Source of the DNA: an uncultured Campylobacter sp.
GTDB taxonomy: Bacteria > Campylobacterota > Campylobacteria > Campylobacterales > Campylobacteraceae
Reading direction: 5' to 3'
Length of the DNA: 19,171 nt
Assembly: GCF_938031315.1 (NCBI RefSeq)
Contig: NZ_CALHHT010000362.1
Span: forward strand, 1-19,171
Positions within the stretch are counted from its first letter, which is position 1. Each line of letters starts with the position of its first letter. The notes beneath the pieces were generated by a model. It made no database searches and was not told the DNA's origin. It saw only the letters and a list, made by a program, of their open reading frames with translations. Below are positions 6,620 to 13,567 of this stretch, in pieces. A program made the position numbers and the translations under genes.

Positions 6620-8931
6620 TATATATCCAAGTGTTTAACATCTTTGGCATGGTCTTGAATGTAATTCCTACGAGGTTCAACCTCGTCGCCCATGAAGAGA
6701 TTAAAGGTATCGCTAGCACTTTGTGCGTCTGCAATGCTGATTTTTAAAAGCCTTCTATTTTCAGGGCTCATAGTAGTTTCCCAAAGCTGCTCCGGATTCA
6801 TCTCTCCAAGACCTTTATAGCGCTGAATATAAGCGCCTTTTTTCGAGCTTTTTTCGATTTCATCTAAAATTTCAATAAAATCCTTACCAAAACTTACATC
6901 CCGCTCTTTGATCTTTGAATAAATTCTGATCGCCTCTTCAAAGATATAATTGCCGAATAAATTCTCATCTATCACAAGCTGTTCCAAGCCGCTCGGAGTT
7001 TGGACATAAATTCTAATGCCTTCATCATTTACGTAGGAATTTAAGATGTTAAATCCTTCACTTTCTAAGCGGGATTTTAAAATTTTAAATAGCTCCTCAT
7101 AGCCAAGGCTTCGCGCTTCGTCGTTTTCTATCAAAAATCTGATCGCACTAAGCACGCTGAAACGCTTTTTAAGCTCATTTAGAAGCGAACGGTAGTTTGA
7201 GACGATTTTTAAGTAATCGATCAGATCCTCGTTGCCGATACCTTCAAACTCGCCCATATCGATGCCCGTTTCGATCAAAAACTCGCTCAGCGCCTTTTCG
7301 TCTTTTAGATAAATTTCTTTTTTGCCCTTTTTATATCTAAAAAGCGGCGGCTGTGCCAGATAAACATAGCCGTTTTCCACGATAGGACGTAAAAATCTAA
7401 AGAAAAAGGTTAGAAGCAGCGTCTGAATGTGGCTGCCGTCGACGTCCGCATCGGTCATAATGATAATTTTGTGATAGCGGAGCTTTTCTTCGTTAAATTC
7501 CTCGCCGATACCGCAACCAAAGGCCGTGATCATATTTTTAATCTCTTCGGATTGTAAAATTCTATCCAGGCGCGCCTTTTCTACGTTTAAAATTTTACCT
7601 CTAAGCGGCAATATCGCTTGAAACACGCGGTCTCTTCCCTGCTTCGCCGAACCGCCCGCGCTATCGCCCTCGACTAGATAAATTTCGCTAATGCTTGCAT
7701 CCTTACTCTGGCAATCTGCTAACTTTCCCGGAAGGGTGCCGACGGAATTTATATTGTCTTTTCTGCGCGTTAGATCGCGCGCCTTCTTCGCCGCTTCGCG
7801 ACCGCGCGCGGCTAAAAGAGCCTTATTCATAATGGCGCGCGCTTCAATCGGATTTTCTTCAAAATACTTACTAAGCACTTCAAACGCCATCTTTTGCACG
7901 ATCGGCTTAACGTAGCTGGAGCCCAGCTTACCTTTAGTTTGTCCCTCAAACTGCGGTTCGGGAACCTTTACACTAATTACCGCAATAAGCCCTTCGCGAA
8001 CGTCATCGCCGGTGATCTTCGTGTCCTTTTCGCGCGCAGCCGCATTTGCCGCGACGTAATTTGTTATCGCGCGCGTAAGACCCGCTCTAAAACCAGCCTC
8101 GTGAGTACCGCCGTCCGGAGTTTTGATATTATTTACGAAGCTCAGTAAATTTTCGCTATATGTTTCGTTATACATCAGCGCGAAATCCACCATAACATCT
8201 TCCGCACCGTCGCTAAACGATACGGCTTTGGATATGGCAGGCGCTTTATTCATATCATTTACGAAGCTCTCTAAGCCGCCTTCGAAGTGAAAGTGCTCGT
8301 CCCTGCCCGTTCGATTATCTTTAAAATTTATCGTAATTTTTGGATTTAGATACGCTAGCTCGCGAAATCTTTTTGATAAAATTTCATCGTCAAATTCTAA
8401 AATTTCAAAAATTTCGCCGTCGGGCCAAAACTCGATCGTAGTACCCGTGCGATTAGTAGTTTTTATCTTTTCAAGCTCGGTAGTAGGAATTCCTTTGGCA
8501 AATTCTTGTCTATAAATATTTCCATCCCGTTTGATCGTAGCAACGAGCTTTTTTGAGAGCGCATTTACGACGCTAACGCCGACGCCGTGCAGACCGCCGG
8601 AAACTTTGTAAGTGTCTTTGTCAAATTTACCGCCTGCGTGAAGCACCGTAAGAACCACCGTCGCGGCAGGAATTTTTTCAGTCGGATGTATATCGACGGG
8701 AATCCCACGACCATTATCGCTAACGATACAGCTTCCTTCGCTAGTGATCTCAACATCGATTGTGTCGCAGTAACCTGCCATCGCCTCGTCGATCGAGTTA
8801 TCCACTACCTCGTAAATCATATGGTGAAGTCCGCCGATATTGGTATCTCCAATATACATTCCGGGGCGCTTTCTAACAGCCTCAAGACCTTTTAAAACTT
8901 TAATATTACTAGCGCCGTAATTTTGCTTCAT
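6619..8931 (-). CDS. gyrB: DNA gyrase subunit B
   Basis: The ATPase subunit of DNA gyrase, which introduces negative supercoils with GyrA; 770 residues, normal for the group. The GHKL ATPase site shows E41 and N45 in EVVDNSIDEA, DNGRGIP (72-78), the ATP lid GGLHGVGVSVVNALS (112-126) and QTKGKLGS (331-338). The TOPRIM domain shows EGDSAGG (421-427, E421) and DADVD (494-498). The C-terminal region contains QRYKGLGEMNPEQLWETTM, typical of GyrB. The ATG at 8931 has AGGA five bases upstream. Only nine bases separate it from dnaN, so dnaN-gyrB and the three genes below it form one dense unit. GyrA is not in this window. Confidence 0.99.
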   Translation of the reverse strand: MKQNYGASNIKVLKGLEAVRKRPGMYIGDTNIGGLHHMIYEVVDNSIDEAMAGYCDTIDVEITSEGSCIVSDNGRGIPVDIHPTEKIPAATVVLTVLHAGGKFDKDTYKVSGGLHGVGVSVVNALSKKLVATIKRDGNIYRQEFAKGIPTTELEKIKTTNRTGTTIEFWPDGEIFEILEFDDEILSKRFRELAYLNPKITINFKDNRTGRDEHFHFEGGLESFVNDMNKAPAISKAVSFSDGAEDVMVDFALMYNETYSENLLSFVNNIKTPDGGTHEAGFRAGLTRAITNYVAANAAAREKDTKITGDDVREGLIAVISVKVPEPQFEGQTKGKLGSSYVKPIVQKMAFEVLSKYFEENPIEARAIMNKALLAARGREAAKKARDLTRRKDNINSVGTLPGKLADCQSKDASISEIYLVEGDSAGGSAKQGRDRVFQAILPLRGKILNVEKARLDRILQSEEIKNMITAFGCGIGEEFNEEKLRYHKIIIMTDADVDGSHIQTLLLTFFFRFLRPIVENGYVYLAQPPLFRYKKGKKEIYLKDEKALSEFLIETGIDMGEFEGIGNEDLIDYLKIVSNYRSLLNELKKRFSVLSAIRFLIENDEARSLGYEELFKILKSRLESEGFNILNSYVNDEGIRIYVQTPSGLEQLVIDENLFGNYIFEEAIRIYSKIKERDVSFGKDFIEILDEIEKSSKKGAYIQRYKGLGEMNPEQLWETTMSPENRRLLKISIADAQSASDTFNLFMGDEVEPRRNYIQDHAKDVKHLDI

Positions 8932-8940
8932 AATTTTCCT

Positions 8941-10020
8941 TTAAATATTATTTATCGGCATGACGACCGTTTTTAAGCCATCCGCGCTAAGCACAAACGC
9001 CGTATCGGAGCTGTTAAAATCAAGCTCAAAAATTTCACTCTCAATATTACTTAAAAAATCAAGCAGAAAGCGATTTTTAACGCCAAAAACTATTTCTCCA
9101 TTTATATCGATTGGCGCTTCGATTTCGGTCTTTGCCTCGGAATTATCTTCGTTGATGCTCTCAAAAACCATTCCGTCCTTTTTAATGGTAACCTTCATCT
9201 CCTCACACATTGCGTTTATCGCTCGCACGCCGCTTACCATCTTATCGCGCGGAATTAAAATTTTATATGCCGTATCGTTTGGGATCACACGCTCGTAGTT
9301 TGGAAATTTGCCGTTTATAAGTTTCGTAAAAAACTCAAAATTCTCGCTCACAGCTAGCAGCACGTTTTCGTCGTAGTAAATTTTAATCTTGTCCGAAAAT
9401 AGCTTTTGAATTTCGCCTATTGCCTTTTTAGGGATTAAAATTTTAGTATCTAGCTCGCCCGCTTTTGATTGAGTGATCAGCTTATAAACGCTAAGTCGTT
9501 TAGTATCGGTCCCGACTAAATTTAAAAAGCCCTCTTTTACGTCGATCAAAGCGCCGTTTAGCTCATATTTTGGATTGTTCGTATCGATCGACGGATAGAT
9601 CTTTTTAAGGCTTCTGCCTAAAATTCCAGCATTTACGTCAAAGCTGTTTTTACCATCTATTGTAGGAAAGCTCGGAAAATCCCTCGTTTCAAACATCGGA
9701 AGCTTGTACTTGGATTTTTTTTGCTTTACAAATAGCGCTCCGTTAACGGTCTCTAAAGTCACGTTATCGTCGCTTAAGCCTTTAATAACGCTAAGAAGCT
9801 TACCTCCGTTTGCCGTGGCTTCTCCTTCCATTTCTATTGAGATATTTTGTAGACTATAGCTAAGTCCTATTTCGTGGTCTGTAGCTTTTATACTAAAAAT
9901 TCCATCTTTAGCACTCATTAAAAGATGCGAAGTTATCGAGCTTAGATCTTTTTTATCAAGATAGGAGCTAGTATTTGAAACTATCTCTTCTAAAAGTTTT
10001 TTAGTGATTAACACTTTCAT
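8941..10020 (-). CDS. dnaN: DNA polymerase III beta subunit (sliding clamp)
   Basis: The ring-shaped processivity clamp of the replicative polymerase, here 359 residues, close to the usual epsilonproteobacterial length. It begins MKVLITKKLLEEIVS and keeps clamp features such as LSSITSHLLMSAKDG near the N-terminus, NPKYELNGALIDV mid-protein and a C-terminal end VVMPINNI that corresponds to the family's (V/I)MP(M/I)R-like terminus. The ATG at 10020 has AAGGAT upstream. It follows dnaA across a 156-bp gap with DnaA boxes and precedes gyrB by nine bases. Confidence 0.97.
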   Translation of the reverse strand: MKVLITKKLLEEIVSNTSSYLDKKDLSSITSHLLMSAKDGIFSIKATDHEIGLSYSLQNISIEMEGEATANGGKLLSVIKGLSDDNVTLETVNGALFVKQKKSKYKLPMFETRDFPSFPTIDGKNSFDVNAGILGRSLKKIYPSIDTNNPKYELNGALIDVKEGFLNLVGTDTKRLSVYKLITQSKAGELDTKILIPKKAIGEIQKLFSDKIKIYYDENVLLAVSENFEFFTKLINGKFPNYERVIPNDTAYKILIPRDKMVSGVRAINAMCEEMKVTIKKDGMVFESINEDNSEAKTEIEAPIDINGEIVFGVKNRFLLDFLSNIESEIFELDFNSSDTAFVLSADGLKTVVMPINNI

Positions 10021-10176
10021 ATTTTTATCCTTTTAAATTTTTATCGTTGTAGTAGTTGGTAAGAGGTTTTTGTGAAAAACTTATCCTAAAGCTTGTCTTT
10101 AGGTAGTTTATCCAGTGAGTAAGTAGCTTTGTTTTATTCACTTTCATTCACCTTTTTTGCTTTATTTTCATAAAGT
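10021..10176. other. oriC: origin region oriC2 (dnaA-dnaN intergenic)
   Basis: The dnaA-dnaN gap contains boxes of the epsilonproteobacterial DnaA type (NTNTTCAC): TTATTCACT at 10134-10142, TCATTCACC at 10144-10152, and on the minus strand TTTTTCAC (10072-10079). The first two are tandem with a 10-bp offset, one helical turn. A 7-bp hairpin lies at 10085-10103. An AT-rich tract at 10021-10045 is a candidate unwinding element next to a TTG-TAG-TAG-TTG run at 10047-10058, and a second AT-rich stretch at 10153-10200 runs into the end of dnaA. Helicobacter pylori has box clusters on both sides of dnaA, which supports calling this one half of a bipartite origin. Confidence 0.75.
10085..10103. repeat. 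perfect inverted repeat in the dnaA-dnaN gap
   Basis: CCTAAAG (10085-10091) and CTTTAGG (10097-10103) form a 7-bp stem with a 5-nt loop. On the minus strand it is followed by ATAAGTTTTTC, so it may end part of the dnaA transcript, or it may be a structural element of the origin. Confidence 0.5.
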
Positions 10177-11505
10177 CTAAATTTCATTCTTATCCTTTTT
10201 GGTTATTTTGTTTTTTAGCTCTTCAATTTTTATCTTTAACATCTCATCGGTTTGAATGAGTTCGTTGATTTTTTTGATATTTTTGCTGATGGCGCTGTGA
10301 TCTTTTAGATTAAAAAATGCGGCGATTTTAGGCATTGAGTTTTGAGTTAACTGTTTGGTTAGATATATGCAAATTTGGCGCGCTTCGACGACGTTTTTAG
10401 CTCGCGTTTTGCTCTTTAGCTCGCTAGGTTTTACGTTTAGTTCTTTTGAGATCACCTCTATGACGTGTTCGAGGCTCACGCTTGAATATTTTTGATGGAT
10501 CTGATCTTGAAGCGTACTTTTGGTAAATTCCAGCGTGATCTTTGTACGAAGTATTGAGGAATAAGCATTTAGTTTATTTATTGCGCCTTCGATTTCACGG
10601 ATATTATCGCCCATATTTGCGGCGATATATTCTACGACGTCGTGTGGAATTCTAACGCGATTTTCCTCGCTCTTTTTATTGATAATGGCGATTTTAGTTT
10701 CTAGATTTGGCGGGGTAATGTTTGCTATTATGCCGCTTTCAAACCGCGTTGTGAGGCGACTTTCAAAGCCTTTTAGGAATTTTGGTGGTAGGTCGTTGGT
10801 AAGGACGATTTGGCAGTTTTTGTCTTTCAGCTCGTTAAACGTATAAAAAAGCTCTTCTTGAGCTTTGTCACGCCCGATTAAAAACTGAATGTCGTCGATG
10901 AGTAAAACATCGCAGTTGCGGTATTTTTGTTTAAATTTATCGATTGAGTTGTTTTTGAGATTAAAAACAAAATCATTAGCAAATTGCTCGCTAGTGACGC
11001 AGATGACGGTCTTTCCCTTTTTGATGCAGTAATTTCCGATCGATTGAAGCAGGTGAGTTTTGCCAAGCCCACTAGGTCCGTAGATAAAGAGCGGATTAAA
11101 GCGAATTCCGGGCTCTTTTGCGACTGTAATAGAGCACTCAAAAGCAAATTTATTTGAATCGCCGATGATAAAATTTTCAAAATTATAATTTTCACTTAGA
11201 ATCGTGCTCTTTGGCTTTTCCGAGATGATTTTTACCTTTTCTTTCGGTGAAATTTTAGCTTTTGAGGTGATTTTGACGATTACGTCGCTAAGACCGAACT
11301 GTTTTTTGATAAGCTCTTTTATCTTAGTGCCGTATTTTGTCTGGGCATATTTGGCTATAAACTCGTTAGTTGTGTTGTAGATGAAAAACCCTGGTGTCGA
11401 GTTTTTATCGTTAAATTTCAAATTTTTAATGTATCTAGAGTATTCGGTAGGTAAAATTTCCTTCTCTAAATTCGATAAAATTTCTTGTGCTTGCGACGTC
11501 GCCAT
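10177..11505 (-). CDS. dnaA: chromosomal replication initiator protein DnaA
   Basis: An AAA+ initiator of 442 residues that binds DnaA boxes and opens the origin. Domain I spans about 1-80, a short linker follows, and domain III has Walker A GPSGLGKT (143-150), Walker B VLLIDD (200-205) and sensor II in GDNIREIEG (299-307, R303). Domain IV has the DnaA signature in the form DHSAISKNIKKI (402-413), slightly different from the common DHSTV form, in keeping with the divergent boxes of this phylum. The ATG at 11505 has AAGGGA upstream. The gene diverges from ruvC and is followed by dnaN. DnaA boxes upstream of its promoter suggest autoregulation (inference). Confidence 0.99.
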   Translation of the reverse strand: MATSQAQEILSNLEKEILPTEYSRYIKNLKFNDKNSTPGFFIYNTTNEFIAKYAQTKYGTKIKELIKKQFGLSDVIVKITSKAKISPKEKVKIISEKPKSTILSENYNFENFIIGDSNKFAFECSITVAKEPGIRFNPLFIYGPSGLGKTHLLQSIGNYCIKKGKTVICVTSEQFANDFVFNLKNNSIDKFKQKYRNCDVLLIDDIQFLIGRDKAQEELFYTFNELKDKNCQIVLTNDLPPKFLKGFESRLTTRFESGIIANITPPNLETKIAIINKKSEENRVRIPHDVVEYIAANMGDNIREIEGAINKLNAYSSILRTKITLEFTKSTLQDQIHQKYSSVSLEHVIEVISKELNVKPSELKSKTRAKNVVEARQICIYLTKQLTQNSMPKIAAFFNLKDHSAISKNIKKINELIQTDEMLKIKIEELKNKITKKDKNEI

Positions 11506-11531
11506 AAAATTCCCTTACAAATTAGATTAAG

Positions 11532-11537
11532 ATTTTA
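11532..11537 (-). promoter_or_regulatory. -10 box of the dnaA promoter
   Basis: TAAAAT on the minus strand (GCTAAAATC), preceded by AAATTT tracts spaced 10-11 bp, the periodic AT pattern known upstream of -10 boxes in Campylobacter sigma-70 promoters. The inverted DnaA-box pair lies about 35-70 bp upstream of this box. Confidence 0.5.
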
Positions 11538-11571
11538 GCTAAATTTCGCTAAATTTGCGGTAAATTTAAGT

Positions 11572-11600
11572 TTATTCACTTGTGATTAAGCAGTGAATAA
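11572..11600. repeat. inverted pair of DnaA boxes
   Basis: A 9-bp perfect inverted repeat (TTATTCACT / AGTGAATAA) with an 11-nt spacer. Both arms match the NTNTTCAC box, so binding of two DnaA molecules facing each other is expected. Confidence 0.75.
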
Positions 11601-11615
11601 GCGTGAAAGAGGGTT

Positions 11616-12095
11616 ATGAAAATTTTAGGAATTGATCCGGGAACTAGAAATTTAGGCTATGCGATTTTGGAAAAAGACGTGAATAAAATCACTCTCATAG
11701 AGGCAGGACTTGTGAAAATGAAGGCCGAAAACGTGCAATTTCAAATGACGCAGATGAGCGAGGCAATCGATCAAATTTTTAGCGCTCATAAGATTGATGA
11801 GGTCGCGATAGAATCGATGTTTTATGCCTATAATCCGCAGTCTGTTTTAAAGCTCGCTCAGTTTCGCGGCGCGCTAGCCCTTAAAATTTTACAAATTTTT
11901 GGAAATTTTGCCGAATACACGCCGCTTCAGATAAAAAAATCGGTCACGGGCAAAGCAAAGGCGGCGAAGGAGCAGGTTGCGTTCATGGTGAAGCGGATCT
12001 TGGGGATTAATAAGGAGATTAAGCCGCTTGATATTACGGATGCTATAGCTATCGCGCTTACGCATGCAAATGTTATGCGCTTAGCGCCTAAATAG
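11616..12095 (+). CDS. ruvC: Holliday junction resolvase RuvC
   Basis: The endonuclease that cleaves Holliday junctions with RuvAB in recombinational repair; 159 residues, normal length. The RNase H-like catalytic residues are D7 (GIDPGTRNLGYAI), E66 (AIESMFYAYNPQSVLKLAQ), D139 and D142 (PLDITDAIAIALTH). The ATG at 11616 is the canonical start (MKILGIDPG); AGAGGG lies only a few bases upstream, a short spacing. It is the first gene on the right replichore, directly beside the dnaA-upstream boxes, and its stop TAG is part of the AGGAGG that serves the next gene. Confidence 0.98.
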   Translation: MKILGIDPGTRNLGYAILEKDVNKITLIEAGLVKMKAENVQFQMTQMSEAIDQIFSAHKIDEVAIESMFYAYNPQSVLKLAQFRGALALKILQIFGNFAEYTPLQIKKSVTGKAKAAKEQVAFMVKRILGINKEIKPLDITDAIAIALTHANVMRLAPK

Positions 12096-12103
12096 GAGGT
12101 TTT

Positions 12104-12910
12104 ATGAAAATCGCTATTTTGCAAATGGACGTGAAAATGGCTCAAAATTTTGCAGATTGTGAGCAAAATTTTATCCGTGCGCGCGGGCTGATCGATCGCG
12201 CGTTAAAACGCGGCGCGGACGTAGCGGTGCTGCCGGAAGCCTTTAATACGGGCTTCAATACGGCTAAATTTAAAGAGCTAGCTGATACGAACGCTACTCA
12301 TACAAAAAAATTTTTAAACGAAATTTCGCGAAAAAGCTGCGCTATTTTAATAGGCGGATCGATAAGTTCCGAGCGAGATAAAATTTATAATTCCGCTTTC
12401 GTTTATCAAAACGGAGCCGAAATTTTACGCTACGACAAGATCCACGCCTTCTCGCTCGCTCGCGAAAATGAGATCGTAAGTGGCGGCGATAGGTTAGGAA
12501 TTTGCGAGATTAAATTTAAAAATCGCGCGCTCAAAATCGGCGTCGCGGTCTGCTACGATCTGCGCTTTTGTGAACTTTTTCGCGCCTTAGCGCTTCGCGG
12601 CGCACAGATAGTTTTTGTGATTGCGCAGTTTGTGCAAAGTCGCATAGAGCATTTTATCACGCTCGCTAAGGCCCGCGCGATCGAAAATCAAATTTTTATC
12701 TGCGCGGTAAACGGTTGCGGCGATACGGGGCAGGGCGAGAGTTTCGGCGGAAATTCCATGCTGATAAATCCCTACGGCGAGATCGTCGCGCGCCTAGGCA
12801 AAAAAGAGGCCGTGAAGATTGCTCGAGCGGATTTAAATGAAATTTTAAAATTTCGCGCTAAAATGGATTTTTTAAAAGATATGAAACCTGAAATTTATAA
12901 GGAGTTTTGA
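12104..12910 (+). CDS. carbon-nitrogen hydrolase, omega-amidase (YafV/Nit2)-like
   Basis: A 268-residue cytoplasmic nitrilase-superfamily enzyme that hydrolyses an amide C-N bond. The Glu-Lys-Cys triad is visible: E45 in VLPEAFNTGF, K112 in YDKIHAF and C150 in VCYDLRF. The C-terminal part with ARAIENQIFICAVN and INPYGEI is close to the YafV and Nit2 omega-amidases, which deamidate alpha-ketoglutaramate-type compounds, so that subgroup is the best guess; a different amide substrate is possible. Start ATG at 12104 follows a perfect AGGAGG. The stop overlaps the next gene's start as TGATG, so it is co-translated with the nicotinamidase-like gene. Confidence 0.9.
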   Translation: MKIAILQMDVKMAQNFADCEQNFIRARGLIDRALKRGADVAVLPEAFNTGFNTAKFKELADTNATHTKKFLNEISRKSCAILIGGSISSERDKIYNSAFVYQNGAEILRYDKIHAFSLARENEIVSGGDRLGICEIKFKNRALKIGVAVCYDLRFCELFRALALRGAQIVFVIAQFVQSRIEHFITLAKARAIENQIFICAVNGCGDTGQGESFGGNSMLINPYGEIVARLGKKEAVKIARADLNEILKFRAKMDFLKDMKPEIYKEF

Positions 12911-13437
12911 TGAAAACTTTGGTATTTGTGATCGATATGCTAAACGGCTTCGTAAAATTCGGCGCGATGGCCGATCCTAGCATAGCAAAGATCGCTCCTG
13001 CGGTGATTAGGCAGATAGAGGCGGCGAAAAACGTGCATTTCATCTGCGACGCTCACGCCGAGCGGGATTTAGAGATGAAGCGCTATCCCGTTCACTGTCT
13101 AAAAGGCTCGCCAGAATCGGAGGTGATCAAGGAACTCGCGCCGTTTGTAAGCGAGCAAAACGTCACTTTTAAGCGCAGTACGAACGGCTTTCACAATCTG
13201 GATAAGAAAATTTTAGAGGGCTTTGATCGCTTTGTGATTACGGGCTGTTGCACCGATATCTGCGTGATGCAGTTTGCGCTTAGTCTGCGTACCTATCTCA
13301 ACGAAATTGGCGCCGATAAAGACGTCATCGTTCCGCGCGATGCGGTAGCTACCTACGATGCGCCGAACCATGAGCGCGGCTACTACGACGAATGCGCGCT
13401 AAACTTAATGCAAAATGCGGGTATTTTGGTGATTTAA
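12910..13437 (+). CDS. pncA: isochorismatase-family cysteine hydrolase, probable nicotinamidase
   Basis: A 175-residue cysteine hydrolase. The triad is D9 (VIDMLNGF), K88 (TFKRSTNGF) and C118 in TDICV. The cis-peptide region GCCTD precedes it. D48 and H50 in CDAH plus H62 in YPVHCLKGS match the metal-binding Asp-His-His set of nicotinamidases, so conversion of nicotinamide to nicotinate for NAD recycling is likely; the protein is somewhat short for PncA, and a related amidase remains possible. The ATG at 12910 is chosen over an in-frame TTG one codon earlier because AAGGAG is better spaced and it overlaps the upstream stop. It is second in a two-gene amidase pair downstream of ruvC. Confidence 0.8.
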   Translation: MKTLVFVIDMLNGFVKFGAMADPSIAKIAPAVIRQIEAAKNVHFICDAHAERDLEMKRYPVHCLKGSPESEVIKELAPFVSEQNVTFKRSTNGFHNLDKKILEGFDRFVITGCCTDICVMQFALSLRTYLNEIGADKDVIVPRDAVATYDAPNHERGYYDECALNLMQNAGILVI

Positions 13438-13502
13438 GCTGTACTTAGATTAAACAGAATTTCAAGCTAAATTTTCTAGCTTATAAATTTTAAAATTTAG
13501 AG

Positions 13503-13534
13503 CCGCTCTTAAAATTTTGAAATTTTTTGAGCGG
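13503..13534. terminator. bidirectional terminator between convergent pncA-like gene and nhaA
   Basis: CCGCTC (13503-13508) pairs with GAGCGG (13529-13534); beyond a TT/TT mismatch, AAAATT (13511-13516) pairs with AATTTT (13521-13526) around the loop TTGA. Flanks are AT-rich on both sides, including a TCTTTTT run downstream at 13554-13560, so it can serve both strands. Confidence 0.65.
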
Positions 13535-13567
13535 TAGAATTTTAAAATTTTAATCTTTTTATGGAAT

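Larger units (their letters stand above)
11506..11615. other. oriC: origin region oriC1 and dnaA/ruvC divergent control region
   Basis: The gap between the divergent dnaA and ruvC starts contains an inverted pair of perfect DnaA boxes, TTATTCACT at 11572-11580 and its complement AGTGAATAA at 11592-11600, plus a weaker one on the minus strand (TCTTTCAC, 11603-11610). Next to them are three repeats of G(C/G)TAAATTT at 11538-11546, 11548-11556 and 11559-11567. The position between ruvC and dnaA is that of oriC1 in the bipartite origin of H. pylori. Confidence 0.7.

Noticed and set aside
11538..11567. Plasmid-type iterons indicating an integrated replicon
   Set aside because: There is no Rep gene, and the repeats sit in a normal chromosomal dnaA upstream region where periodic AT tracts are expected for promoters.
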